64,000 nt of DNA from a virus, in the IMG/VR virus record IMGVR_UViG_3300032053_005343, positions 1-64,000 of that record; one strand, 5' to 3'. This document shows positions 43,182-50,898 of this stretch, in pieces (position 1 is the first letter of the stretch; every line of letters begins with the position of its first letter). A program made the position numbers and the translations under genes. The notes under the pieces are model-generated. The model saw only the letters and a list, made by a program, of their open reading frames with translations. It did not search any database and was not told the origin of the DNA.

Positions 43182-43842
43182 CGAAATATGTCCATCTTTT
43201 CTTGTTTTTAATCATAGAAACTGATGGTTGGCTAATATTAAACATTTTTCCAATTTCTTTTTGTGTGAATTTGCCTTCTTCGGCCAATCTCTTAATATCT
43301 ACAACCTGTTTATCGTTAACTTTCGAAGATCCATGTCTTGATCCACGATTATCTGTACCATGCACAATTCTATCTGCTTGATTTTCTTTGGGCGTGCCCC
43401 AACATAAATTATCCAACCTATTATTTTGTGGGTTTCCATCAAGATGACGACACTCCATTCCCGGAGGACAGGGGCCAACGAATGTTTCTAATATTAATCT
43501 GTGTACTTTATGCTTTTTACGAACGCCATTTTTGCATAAAGTAATCTCTAGGTGCCCATAAATACCATATTTGCCCGTTTTTAATATTTTTTCTCTATTT
43601 AAATATTTTTGTGGATTTTTTCTTATATTCGCTATGTGGGTTTCACTTATCCCTGTTTGTTTAGCTATTTTTATTACTGACAAATTTTTATTAATTAATA
43701 ATATTATTGTCGTTATTTGATTTCTGTTAACACCTGTATTAAAACTTCTCGTTCTCCCGAAAGTAGAACTTTGATAAAACCCCTCGTACCCAGGTATATC
43801 TTTCCAAATTTCCTCTGTGTTTTTACAATATTCTTCGCACAT
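43174..43842 (-). CDS. HNH homing endonuclease (NUMOD4-HNH-HTH)
   Basis: 222 residues from ATG 43842 (MCEEYCKNTEEIWKDIPGYEGFYQS). The frame is open to a GTG at 43860, but that codon overlaps the TATAAT box and is unlikely. Order: NUMOD4 (IWKDIPGYEGFYQ), an extra HTH-like insertion (ITTIILLINKNLSVIKIAKQTGISETHIANIRK), HNH (LETFVGPCPPGMECRHLDGNPQNNRLDNLCWGT), and a C-terminal HTH (FTQKEIGKMFNISQPSVSMI). Inserted opposite to the two fibre paralogues that flank it. Confidence 0.86.
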   Translation of the reverse strand: MCEEYCKNTEEIWKDIPGYEGFYQSSTFGRTRSFNTGVNRNQITTIILLINKNLSVIKIAKQTGISETHIANIRKNPQKYLNREKILKTGKYGIYGHLEITLCKNGVRKKHKVHRLILETFVGPCPPGMECRHLDGNPQNNRLDNLCWGTPKENQADRIVHGTDNRGSRHGSSKVNDKQVVDIKRLAEEGKFTQKEIGKMFNISQPSVSMIKNKKRWTYFDE

Positions 43843-43851
43843 ATCTGTAAT

Positions 43852-43857
43852 ATTATA
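43852..43857 (-). promoter_or_regulatory. TATAAT before the HNH/HTH pair
   Basis: AAGTGTATAAT lies 9 nt before ATG 43842, with no RBS between. A candidate start for a very short-leader or leaderless mRNA. Confidence 0.42.
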
Positions 43858-43956
43858 CACTTTTGTCTATTATAATTTTTGAGAAAATAAATAATAATGT
43901 GTATTTATATGTGGATGATTAAATTAATTTTAAAGTTTAAAGAAAGGAATTAAAGT

Positions 43957-44583
43957 ATGGCTGCTGATATTTCGTTTTTCCATGGTAACGGAACAACTGC
44001 ATTAGGTGCATCGGGAATCGGATTCTTTGGGAGTACGTTCGGGAGTTCTGTTCAAGTGGGTTCGTTTCAGGACAGCACCTTCGTTACAAATTCAAACGGC
44101 ACGGTCAACGGAGGAGCCCTTAACAACAATAAATATGTAGGAACATCGTCTGGTGTTCAGGTGAACGGTGATTCTACCGTAAATCTTAACACTGTTGCCC
44201 TTGCGTCTGGTTCATTGAATGTGCGATTTACATTCGATTCGGTTGTAATGACACAAAACGGTCAATTTAGAATTATGGATAGGGTCGATGCTGATGCTCC
44301 AGCGAGCGGTGTAACTTCCGAGGTAGCTCAATTGTGTAACGGTGGTTCTGGCGTAAATCAATCTACTGGCGCTGCACAAGCTGGTCATAACGGCTGGTTA
44401 CAATTGGCCGGAAGCGGCACTACGATGACGCTCCTATCAAGTCCTGGTAGCGGAGGATTGAGTCCTAATGGGACGGGGACAACCGATACAAGACATGATT
44501 TTTATCTTGCTCTAAGTGCATCCCCCTCCAGCATTGGCAGTAAAACATCGTTCGGTGGGTACCTGCAACTCGAATATTTATAA
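43957..44583 (+). CDS. small fibre/decoration protein, copy 2
   Basis: 208 residues, MAADISFFHGNGTTALGASGIGFFGSTFGSSVQVGSFQDSTFVTNSNGTVNGG..., Gly/Ser-rich beta protein ending 'TDTRHDFYLALSASPSSIGSKTSFGGYLQLEYL'. RBS AAAGGAATTAAAG. It is collinear with copy 1 but more GC-rich in codon use, so the two did not arise by very recent duplication. A strong terminator follows. Likely trimer-forming tip or decoration protein. Confidence 0.6.
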   Translation: MAADISFFHGNGTTALGASGIGFFGSTFGSSVQVGSFQDSTFVTNSNGTVNGGALNNNKYVGTSSGVQVNGDSTVNLNTVALASGSLNVRFTFDSVVMTQNGQFRIMDRVDADAPASGVTSEVAQLCNGGSGVNQSTGAAQAGHNGWLQLAGSGTTMTLLSSPGSGGLSPNGTGTTDTRHDFYLALSASPSSIGSKTSFGGYLQLEYL

Positions 44584-44621
44584 GAGCTTTAATTAGTAAA
44601 GTAAAAATTTAAACAAGGAAG

Positions 44622-44648
44622 AAAAGTCGGAGAAATCCGGCTTTTTTC
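44622..44648 (+). terminator. rho-independent terminator after the tail module
   Basis: Stem AAAAGTCGGA / TCCGGCTTTT (one G-T pair) with a GAAA tetraloop and a T-run. Confidence 0.85.
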
Positions 44649-44678
44649 ATTTTTAAAAATAAATTAGGATTAAATTAG

Positions 44679-44684
44679 TATAAT
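44679..44684 (+). promoter_or_regulatory. leaderless-type promoter of the AP2-HNH gene
   Basis: TAAATTAGTATAAT, 5 nt before ATG 44690, no RBS. Core and spacing equal those before 20723 and 19452(-). Confidence 0.62.
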
Positions 44685-44689
44685 AAAAT

Positions 44690-45571
44690 ATGGCAACTTC
44701 TTCTCACAAAGGTATTTATTATAAAAATGATCTAAAGCGACGAAAACGATGGAACGCCAGCGTTGTAATAAAAAACAAGTATTATTTTATTGGAAATTTT
44801 TTAACAGAGCAAGAAGCAATTGAAGAATATAAAAAATTTATAGAGAAAAATAAGGACAGCCTATCAAATAATGCTAAAAAACTAATTAAAAGACAATCAA
44901 ATTTTCCAAGAAATAAAGATGGATTAATAGAAAGAATTTGTTCGGACTGCGGAAAGACTAGTTATTTTAAAAAAATTCCCACTTTTGATCATTGTCAATC
45001 TTGTGGGATGAAAGAGTCTTTTAAACATAGACCCGGAATTGGTACAAAAGAAATAAACATCACATCCGCATACAAAGATTATAAATCTGGTATGTCATTA
45101 GAAAATGTGAGTAAAAACTATGGACTTTCAAACGAGGGGCTTAGATATAAATTTAATAAAAATGGATATAAAAGAAGAAGTCGCAAAGAAGTTTCCATAT
45201 TAATAAGTGCAAAAAGACAGGGAATAAATGTTAATAAGTGGCAAAAATTTATAACCAAAGATAATGTTTTGATATATTTATCCCCAGAATATAAAAAATG
45301 GCGTCAATATATCTTGAAAAGAGATAATTGTATTTGTCAATTATGTAATCAAAAAGGAAAACACGCCCATCATATTAAGACCAAGGCCAAAAGACAGGAT
45401 TTGGTTTTTGATACAAACAATGGAATAACTCTTTGTAAAACATGTCACGGGAAAATTCATTATAAAGAAGAACAATACGAACAATTCTTCCTAGACCTAT
45501 TGTGTATAAAACATAGGAGATCATTATATGAACCAACGAACCTACTGCATGGACGGCGTTACATTGTGTGA
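44690..45571 (+). CDS. AP2 - zinc finger - HTH - HNH endonuclease
   Basis: 293 residues. Order: AP2-like DNA-binding domain (SSHKGIYYKNDLKRRKRWNASVVIKNKYYFIGNFLTEQEAI), a Cys4 zinc site (CSDCGKTSYFKKIPTFDHCQSC), an HTH (SAYKDYKSGMSLENVSKNYG), and a C-terminal HNH (EYKKWRQYILKRDNCICQLCNQ, HAHHIKTKAK, NNGITLCKTCHGKIH). A complete mobile endonuclease with three DNA-contacting modules. Its last 44 nt overlap the next nuclease gene in another frame and include that gene's AGGAGA RBS. Confidence 0.86.
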   Translation: MATSSHKGIYYKNDLKRRKRWNASVVIKNKYYFIGNFLTEQEAIEEYKKFIEKNKDSLSNNAKKLIKRQSNFPRNKDGLIERICSDCGKTSYFKKIPTFDHCQSCGMKESFKHRPGIGTKEINITSAYKDYKSGMSLENVSKNYGLSNEGLRYKFNKNGYKRRSRKEVSILISAKRQGINVNKWQKFITKDNVLIYLSPEYKKWRQYILKRDNCICQLCNQKGKHAHHIKTKAKRQDLVFDTNNGITLCKTCHGKIHYKEEQYEQFFLDLLCIKHRRSLYEPTNLLHGRRYIV

Positions 45572-45866
45572 CTCAATCCAAGAATCAAAAATAGCGGACT
45601 GGCTTTACCTAAATAGTATTAAGTTCGAAGCCCACAAAAAATTACCCAAACCCTCTACCCAAAAGTGTGATTTCTTTTTACCCGAATACAATCTTTGGTT
45701 AGAATGGGATGGCGTTCGTGAAGTTAGAGCTTTAAGTTCAGATCACGCAGACACGAGACAACAAAAAAAATATAATTTTTATGAAAAACACAATATGAAA
45801 TATCTTGTTTTAAAAAGAGATAATAATTGGGAAGATAAATTGTACGAAGCTATCTTTTCTTCATAA
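45528..45866 (+). CDS. small PD-(D/E)XK-type endonuclease
   Basis: 112 residues. 'DSIQESKIADWLYLNSIKFEAHKKLP' followed by 'KCDFFLPEYNLWLEWDG' and 'KYNFYEKHNMKYLVLKRDNNWEDKL'. The E...D-F-(F/Y)-L-P-x3-L-x-(I/L)-E-(Y/W) pattern is the core of Vsr/DUF559-like restriction-fold nucleases used by phages as homing or repair enzymes. Catalytic Asp, Glu and a following Lys are present. ATG 45528 follows AGGAGATCATT inside the HNH gene, so two unrelated nucleases are interlocked. Confidence 0.72.
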   Translation: MNQRTYCMDGVTLCDSIQESKIADWLYLNSIKFEAHKKLPKPSTQKCDFFLPEYNLWLEWDGVREVRALSSDHADTRQQKKYNFYEKHNMKYLVLKRDNNWEDKLYEAIFSS

Positions 45867-45876
45867 GAAGGGTGAT

Positions 45877-46170
45877 ATGTCAGGTAAAATATTTTTCAAT
45901 TCTCACAAAGTATTAACAGTATTATTAGGAAGCTTACTCGGACTGGTTGGCGGCGTAGCTGCTGCGTCTTATAGTGTTGGGGTTGAAAAAACTAAAATTA
46001 CATTAAAATTAGAAAGTTATGATGAAAAATTAATAGAAATTGCTAACTTGGTCCATGAAAACAGTACTTCAACAAATGAAGCCGTTATAAAAATCAATGA
46101 AGCAATTCAAAAAATACAAATTAGTATAGCTATATTAGAATCTAATTCCAGTCATATACAATCTCGATAG
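45877..46170 (+). CDS. single-span membrane protein with coiled coil
   Basis: 97 residues. Residues about 12-32 are a transmembrane helix (VLTVLLGSLLGLVGGVAAASY) after a short N-terminus, and residues 40-92 form a charged, heptad-like helix (LESYDEKLIEIANLVHENSTSTNEAVIKINEAIQKI). The topology resembles i-spanins or small phage membrane proteins; holin is less likely with one span. RBS AAGAAGGGTG. The 3' end overlaps a convergent gene by 29 nt. Confidence 0.6.
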   Translation: MSGKIFFNSHKVLTVLLGSLLGLVGGVAAASYSVGVEKTKITLKLESYDEKLIEIANLVHENSTSTNEAVIKINEAIQKIQISIAILESNSSHIQSR

Positions 46171-46606
46171 CCCGACGCAAAAGTATTTGTAAAATCATTC
46201 CTTCGCCATCGGTTATGCTGTGCTTTATCGCTACTGGTTCTGATCCCTCTTTTTTGACACTGATCCCAAAATAATATCCTGACTTATCTGCTTTTTGGAA
46301 TTTCAATACCGCGTTGTTGTTCCCGGACGAGTGGAACAATCCTTTATCCGCATACCCAACGCTACTTTTGATACCGTCTAGAACACACAGGATTTCTGCA
46401 ATATCTGGTGGTCCTAATTTGAATATGATCTTGTTGTTTTTCCAGTCGAATAAAGAATTTCCCTCCCCATCTCTGTCTGGCATTTGAGGAGCGGATTCGA
46501 TGAAAATACACCGCTTCTCATGCGACCAGCAAAATTGTGATGCGGCCCCATTATTGGTTTTATTCGGCTTGTATATCTTACAATTATCCGTAAATTTCTT
46601 TTCCAC
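46142..46606 (-). CDS. PC4/Whirly-like ssDNA-binding protein (putative)
   Basis: 154 residues from a GTG start with an AGAGG RBS. The core 'LFDWKNNKIIFKLGPPDIAEILCVLDGIKSSVGYADKGLFHSSGNNNAVLKFQKADKSGYYFGISVKKEG' and 'HSITDGEGMILQILLRRAIEIVYDW' match a phage family that I associate with PC4/Whirly/MRP-type ssDNA-binding proteins: a beta-sheet with a long C-terminal helix. It lies last in the DNA-metabolism operon, next to a Rad52-like gene. Role in replication or recombination is inferred. Confidence 0.5.
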   Translation of the reverse strand: MEKKFTDNCKIYKPNKTNNGAASQFCWSHEKRCIFIESAPQMPDRDGEGNSLFDWKNNKIIFKLGPPDIAEILCVLDGIKSSVGYADKGLFHSSGNNNAVLKFQKADKSGYYFGISVKKEGSEPVAIKHSITDGEGMILQILLRRAIEIVYDWN

Positions 46607-46611
46607 TATTT

Positions 46612-47487
46612 TTACCTCTTTAATTTCTCAGGAACATGATCTTCTTGCCTCATATTATTTAAACGATTCAACGCAATAAGTGCTTCACTATATTTTAAAG
46701 ATTTTAAATCTACTACGCCGTCCTTTATTATACAGGCAATTTCTAAATCATCAAGTAGTTTTTTAATAGATATACTCGATCTTTCGGCAAGAAGTCTAAT
46801 AGCTGTTATTTGCCCTGTATTAATTAACTTATTTGGGTTTTCCGTTTCTTCATTATTAACACCCACCTCCTCTGCCGCCACAATTCTTTTAAGATTTAAT
46901 GCGGAACGATAGGCGCGACCCCTGGCGCGAGTTTCTGCCATTGCTGTCAAATATGGAGAAAATTCTTTTTGACAATTGTTGCAATTAGCATCTGCTAATG
47001 ATTCAAAGCGTTTGCCATTTTCGAAAATAATTATAGATTTTACCCCCACTGTCATTTCGTTTTCAACACTGGGAGCAAAAATTAGTTCACATCTTTCCTC
47101 TAGGACTTCTCCCAACAACAATCCAGCAATACGTCGCAACCCCTCTACTCTTGGAAATTCTCCATCCATCTCGTCGTCTTGAAGTAGCGAAAGCGCATAT
47201 TGTGTGAAACCGACATCTGTAGGAACCGGGGGATTAGACAAAGCTAGTGGTCTATCATCATCAATCTTTGTTACCACAACATCTTTTTTAGGCACAGGAA
47301 CAGCAATAATAGTTTCTTCGATTTCTTTCACTTGGTCCAATAAAATCAAGGAATCTTCTCCAGAATTCTCTTCGTCTAGCATAGTTTTTAATTGTGAAAC
47401 TTTCAAACCAGCGAGTTCTTCTTCTTTACATCCTTTTAATATTAATTGTTCAACTATTTCGGCTTTTTTCAACTTTAAGATCTCCAA
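46612..47487 (-). CDS. Rad52-like single-strand annealing protein with SAP-like N-terminus
   Basis: 291 residues; the start is a TTG with a weak RBS and is uncertain. N-terminal SAP-like DNA-binding motif (LKKAEIVEQLILKGCKEEELAGLKVSQLKTML), an acidic linker, then 'VEGLRRIAGLLLGEVLEERCEL' and the diagnostic 'SPYLTAMAETRARGRAYRSALNLKRIVAAEEVG', the helix common to phage Rad52/Sak-type annealing proteins. The C-terminus 'INTGQITAIRLLAERSSISIKKLLDDL...YSEALIALNRLNNMR' resembles the tails of such proteins. Likely pairs single strands in phage recombination. Confidence 0.65.
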   Translation of the reverse strand: MEILKLKKAEIVEQLILKGCKEEELAGLKVSQLKTMLDEENSGEDSLILLDQVKEIEETIIAVPVPKKDVVVTKIDDDRPLALSNPPVPTDVGFTQYALSLLQDDEMDGEFPRVEGLRRIAGLLLGEVLEERCELIFAPSVENEMTVGVKSIIIFENGKRFESLADANCNNCQKEFSPYLTAMAETRARGRAYRSALNLKRIVAAEEVGVNNEETENPNKLINTGQITAIRLLAERSSISIKKLLDDLEIACIIKDGVVDLKSLKYSEALIALNRLNNMRQEDHVPEKLKR

Positions 47488-47926
47488 CCATCAATTTTAT
47501 TATTTCAATTAAATCTAGTTTATCAAAATACCTAACTCTTGAATCATCTATTTTTTCTATTTCATTATACGTAAAACAGTATATAACTTTTGAGCGAGAC
47601 GAGAGTGCTGTTTGAAGTGTAGATTTATTTACTGCTATTAATGGGTAGGTCCAACTATGGATATACTTTAAATCCAAAAGTGGTGCTAACAAAAAAATAA
47701 AACACTCCCCAAGATTATGAGCAAAGACATTAATATCGACCCCGACAAAATTGTTAAAGACAGTGTTAATTCCATTTAATAAATTAACATTTATATCCGA
47801 TTTTAAAAGATTTTCAAAAATAATCCCAATAGAAATCAGGTCCGAATTTAAAGAAAGGCCAAGTTTGTTGAGATTGGCCTCTGCCTCTCTTTTACGATTC
47901 TCTGCTTGTTTTTTCTTGTCTTCCAT
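47450..47926 (-). CDS. hypothetical protein
   Basis: 158 residues from ATG 47926 (MEDKKKQAENRKREAEANLNKLGL), 1 nt after the upstream stop; an upstream in-frame TTG/ATG start would overlap the previous gene. A basic N-terminal helix is followed by an alpha/beta body with 'GINTVFNNFVGVDINVFAHNLGECFIFLLAPLLDL' and 'VIYCFTYNEIEKIDDSRVRYFDKLD'. It does not match a family I know. It sits between glycosyltransferases and the Rad52-like gene. Confidence 0.5.
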   Translation of the reverse strand: MEDKKKQAENRKREAEANLNKLGLSLNSDLISIGIIFENLLKSDINVNLLNGINTVFNNFVGVDINVFAHNLGECFIFLLAPLLDLKYIHSWTYPLIAVNKSTLQTALSSRSKVIYCFTYNEIEKIDDSRVRYFDKLDLIEIIKLMVGDLKVEKSRNS

Positions 47927-47927
47927 A

Positions 47928-48692
47928 CTACACCACAATATCTAACGGGTAAGAAAGAGAAATTCCTGTGCCAATCTCTTCTTCTTTTAAAATTTCATAA
48001 AAAGTCTTTGGGGCTTCTCTTGGTTCCGTCAGTTTCTTATAACTACTAGTAATATATAGTCCGAAAACGGTCTGTAATGGTAAAATACTTGTCGATGCTA
48101 ATTTATTCATAAAAGGCCAATAAATGAACCTTGTGTCTCTGTTTATTTCATTGATCATTATTTCATTATCTCTACCTGATAGAATTACACTACTTGGTAT
48201 TACTATAAAATATTTTTCTTTTACCAATTTAGAAGTACGATAAATAGTTTTTGCGGGTTTTTCTTCCTCTCCGCTTACAAGAACGTCCAACTTAACCACA
48301 TCTTTATGTTGTTGAAATAATTTAATAACTTGAGACCTATCTTTTTTATTAGTTGTATCAGCAACTATAATTTGTTTCAAAGGATTGTAAAATTTGTTGG
48401 TTGAAGATAAAGCGGGGCAAGAGTTGTATAAGAGATTATTTTCTAGTGTTTTAAAGTGGTCGTTGTTGTTATGTATAATAATAAGGTCATATGATAATTC
48501 TGATTCCTTTTTCGCCAATTGAATTAGAGATATATCTTGAGACGGTTTTTGATTTTCTCCCCAGGGCATAGAACGATAAAACCGACAGAATCCGGGCGCA
48601 TATGAACCTTTTTTAGTAGAAATATAAAATTGATTGGCCAAACATTTGCCGTTCTCTATATGGCAACAATGGTCACAAACGGATGCGATCAT
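47928..48692 (-). CDS. glycosyltransferase-like protein with Cys-rich N-terminus
   Basis: 254 residues. The N-terminus has a Cys/His cluster (CDHCCHIENGKCLANQF...GFCRFYRSMPWGE), likely metal-binding. The rest resembles a GT-A nucleotide-sugar fold: 'LSYDLIIIHNNNDHFKTLENNLLYNSCPALSSTNKFYNPLKQIIVADTTNKKDRSQVIKLFQQH' and 'KYFIVIPSSVILSG'. No clear DxD motif is visible. In an operon with two GT4-type enzymes. Confidence 0.5.
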   Translation of the reverse strand: MIASVCDHCCHIENGKCLANQFYISTKKGSYAPGFCRFYRSMPWGENQKPSQDISLIQLAKKESELSYDLIIIHNNNDHFKTLENNLLYNSCPALSSTNKFYNPLKQIIVADTTNKKDRSQVIKLFQQHKDVVKLDVLVSGEEEKPAKTIYRTSKLVKEKYFIVIPSSVILSGRDNEIMINEINRDTRFIYWPFMNKLASTSILPLQTVFGLYITSSYKKLTEPREAPKTFYEILKEEEIGTGISLSYPLDIVV

Positions 48693-48702
48693 TTTATTTT
48701 CC

Positions 48703-49716
48703 TTAACTTGTTAATAGACTGCATGGTTTATCAATCGTTTCATAGAACAAAGAATTATACTTATTTATAAATATATTTTTATTGAATTTTTCTACCATTG
48801 TTTTACGTCCTGCTTCTCCAATCCTTTTAGCAAGATCCTTGTCGTTTATAAGCATTTTACAATATTTAATGATTTCCTCTGGGTCGTTACTTAAAAATCC
48901 GTTGATCCCATGTTCAATGTAATCCGCTATATCACACGACTTACTGCTCACAATTGGACACCCAACAGCCATTGCCTCCAGTAATTCTATGGGGCAACTT
49001 AACCAACAGGAGGTATTTAAAAAAACAGAAGCGTTTCTATATTTACAAACAAGGTCATCAAGATCTTTTGCGGGACTGGAGATGCCGGGATTAATTCCAA
49101 TAAGATCTATTGGTAATTGTTTATTTATTTGTTCTAATAATTTAAATCCAGTAATGTTTGCTTTATTCTGATAATAATCTACATTAATTAGAACTTTATT
49201 GTCACCCCCTACCCACCCATCGAATATTTCTGTGTCAACACATTTTGGAATTATTACCACATCTTCTTCTGATAATCCCCATGAATTTGCAACAAATTTC
49301 GATGAAAATACTTGCGCGTTATGGATTTGGTCAGCTAAAGATTGCACATAAAAATTATTCATTTCTGGAAAAGGTAAAAAATTATTTATTCCGAGCAGGG
49401 GGCATGACAAATGTGTTGCTAGTTTTGACAAAATGATATAGTCTCGGCTTCTATTTTGACAGACTATAAGGTCCAGGGCTACGTCATTTACTTGCTCAGA
49501 AAGATCTCCTGCTTTTAATAGAACGCAATTGTCCGGCTTCTCACGGATTTGAATATTCCACGGTGGGGAATTCGGGTTGTTAATGAAATAAAAGTTGTGT
49601 CCTGTTTTTGCGAGCAACCATTGTAACTTCTCGTCATTGTTGATTGTGAGGATGTTTAATTTATCGTTTTCTTGTCTGTTCACTCCTTTTAAAATACTCG
49701 AAAATGTTGTAGTCAT
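48703..49716 (-). CDS. GT4-type glycosyltransferase
   Basis: 337 residues. GT-B fold signs: 'VFSSKFVANSWGLSEEDVVIIPKCVDTEIFDGW' (end of the N-terminal domain), 'ASVFLNTSCWLSCPIELLEAMAVGCPIVSSKSCDIADYIEHGINGFL', with the E-x7-E donor motif (ELLEAMAVG), and a C-terminal helix 'RIGEAGRKTMVEKF'. It transfers an activated sugar to an unknown acceptor. Its start shares one base with the upstream stop (TAATG), so it is coupled to the next glycosyltransferase. Confidence 0.8.
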   Translation of the reverse strand: MTTTFSSILKGVNRQENDKLNILTINNDEKLQWLLAKTGHNFYFINNPNSPPWNIQIREKPDNCVLLKAGDLSEQVNDVALDLIVCQNRSRDYIILSKLATHLSCPLLGINNFLPFPEMNNFYVQSLADQIHNAQVFSSKFVANSWGLSEEDVVIIPKCVDTEIFDGWVGGDNKVLINVDYYQNKANITGFKLLEQINKQLPIDLIGINPGISSPAKDLDDLVCKYRNASVFLNTSCWLSCPIELLEAMAVGCPIVSSKSCDIADYIEHGINGFLSNDPEEIIKYCKMLINDKDLAKRIGEAGRKTMVEKFNKNIFINKYNSLFYETIDKPCSLLTS

Positions 49717-50897
49717 TAGTTTATATCCCCAATTAAGTCTTTAACAATCTTTTCAACACCTTCGTAGGAAAACGCCTTAATTCTTTCTTTCGCTGCCAAA
49801 CCCCTTTTGCTCAATGATCCATCTTTCCATTCACAATATGTCTTTTGCAATATTTTTATACAATGTGGTAAACAAATATCAAACCAGAGTTCTTTCCCGG
49901 TGTACATTTCTCCAGTACCGTTTAACTGACCAAAACAATTCGATAATTGGCCATCAATCAACCAACCACAATCCACTTCTCCAGGATGCCGGAACATTTC
50001 TTTGTCTGGTTCCCAATATTTTTCGGCTTGGCAATACATTAATTCAGGATGAAACCCCCAGTTACTTAGAATAACAGGATTCCCAAAACCCATTGCATCC
50101 ATTGCTCCTAGATTTCCTCCTTCGCCATGTGAGCATGACACAAAAATATTGGAGGAGATGTGTAATTGTGCCAATTGTTCTTCTGTCATGTAATCCGTTA
50201 AAATAACTATTGGAGGATAGTCTTTTTCGTTCGGGTGAATATGTACCGCCTTTTTAATATCAGAAATAAATTTTTGCATCATTTGCATCGTTTGCGCCGA
50301 AGAATGCCCAGGAGAACTTGTTTTAATAACTAAGATTACATTTTCTTTTCCTGTGAAAGCCGCATAATACGCTCTTATTAGTCCAGCTATATTCTTGCGC
50401 CGTGAATTCTCCCCTATAAAATAAAAAACACATTTATCTTTTAAAATTGGAATATCTAATGATTTTGGTTTGTTGTTGAATTTTTTAATGTCTATAGAAC
50501 AGGGTAGGATTTTAACAGGAACAGTTATTCCTGAATTGATACATGCAAACTTTTGTTGGATACACGACACCCAAATTTCTGATAAAGTGTTGCACGAATT
50601 AACCCATGTTGTACAAACAGTATTTGTTTCCCAAAAAAAACGTCCTACCGTTTTAACATTATTCTTTTTTTCAAAAGTATGCGGTAGATTCGTTTCTATA
50701 ATTAGATCTATATTTTTAAGATCTTTTTTCTCTAGGTGTTCAACAGGACATTTTTGTTTTATCTTAGGGTTAGACATACGAACACTTCTACATACCACAT
50801 CATATCCAGCCTTTTCAATTGCAAGAATATCATTAAGGGCGGCTTCTGCGTATCCGGTTTGATCACGGAAAGGGGCAATGTATAATATCTTTTTCAT
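49716..50897 (-). CDS. GT4-type glycosyltransferase
   Basis: 393 residues, MKKILYIAPFRDQTGYAEAAL..., with the N-terminal 'GY(A/S)' loop of this phage GT family. Motifs: 'WETNTVCTTWVNSCNTLSEIWVSC', 'VKILPCSIDIKKFN', 'CVFYFIGENSRRKNIAGLIRAYYAAF', 'LYMT-like ILTDYMTEEQLAQLHISSNIFVSCSHGEGGNLGAMDAMGFGNPVIL' (the donor-binding region). RBS GAGGTAATG. Part of the four-gene glycosyltransferase run. Confidence 0.8.
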   Translation of the reverse strand: MKKILYIAPFRDQTGYAEAALNDILAIEKAGYDVVCRSVRMSNPKIKQKCPVEHLEKKDLKNIDLIIETNLPHTFEKKNNVKTVGRFFWETNTVCTTWVNSCNTLSEIWVSCIQQKFACINSGITVPVKILPCSIDIKKFNNKPKSLDIPILKDKCVFYFIGENSRRKNIAGLIRAYYAAFTGKENVILVIKTSSPGHSSAQTMQMMQKFISDIKKAVHIHPNEKDYPPIVILTDYMTEEQLAQLHISSNIFVSCSHGEGGNLGAMDAMGFGNPVILSNWGFHPELMYCQAEKYWEPDKEMFRHPGEVDCGWLIDGQLSNCFGQLNGTGEMYTGKELWFDICLPHCIKILQKTYCEWKDGSLSKRGLAAKERIKAFSYEGVEKIVKDLIGDIN

Positions 50898-50898
50898 A

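Noticed and set aside
43842-43860. GTG at 43860 as the start of the HNH gene
   Set aside because: The codon overlaps the TATAAT box and has no RBS; ATG 43842 leads directly into the NUMOD4 region.
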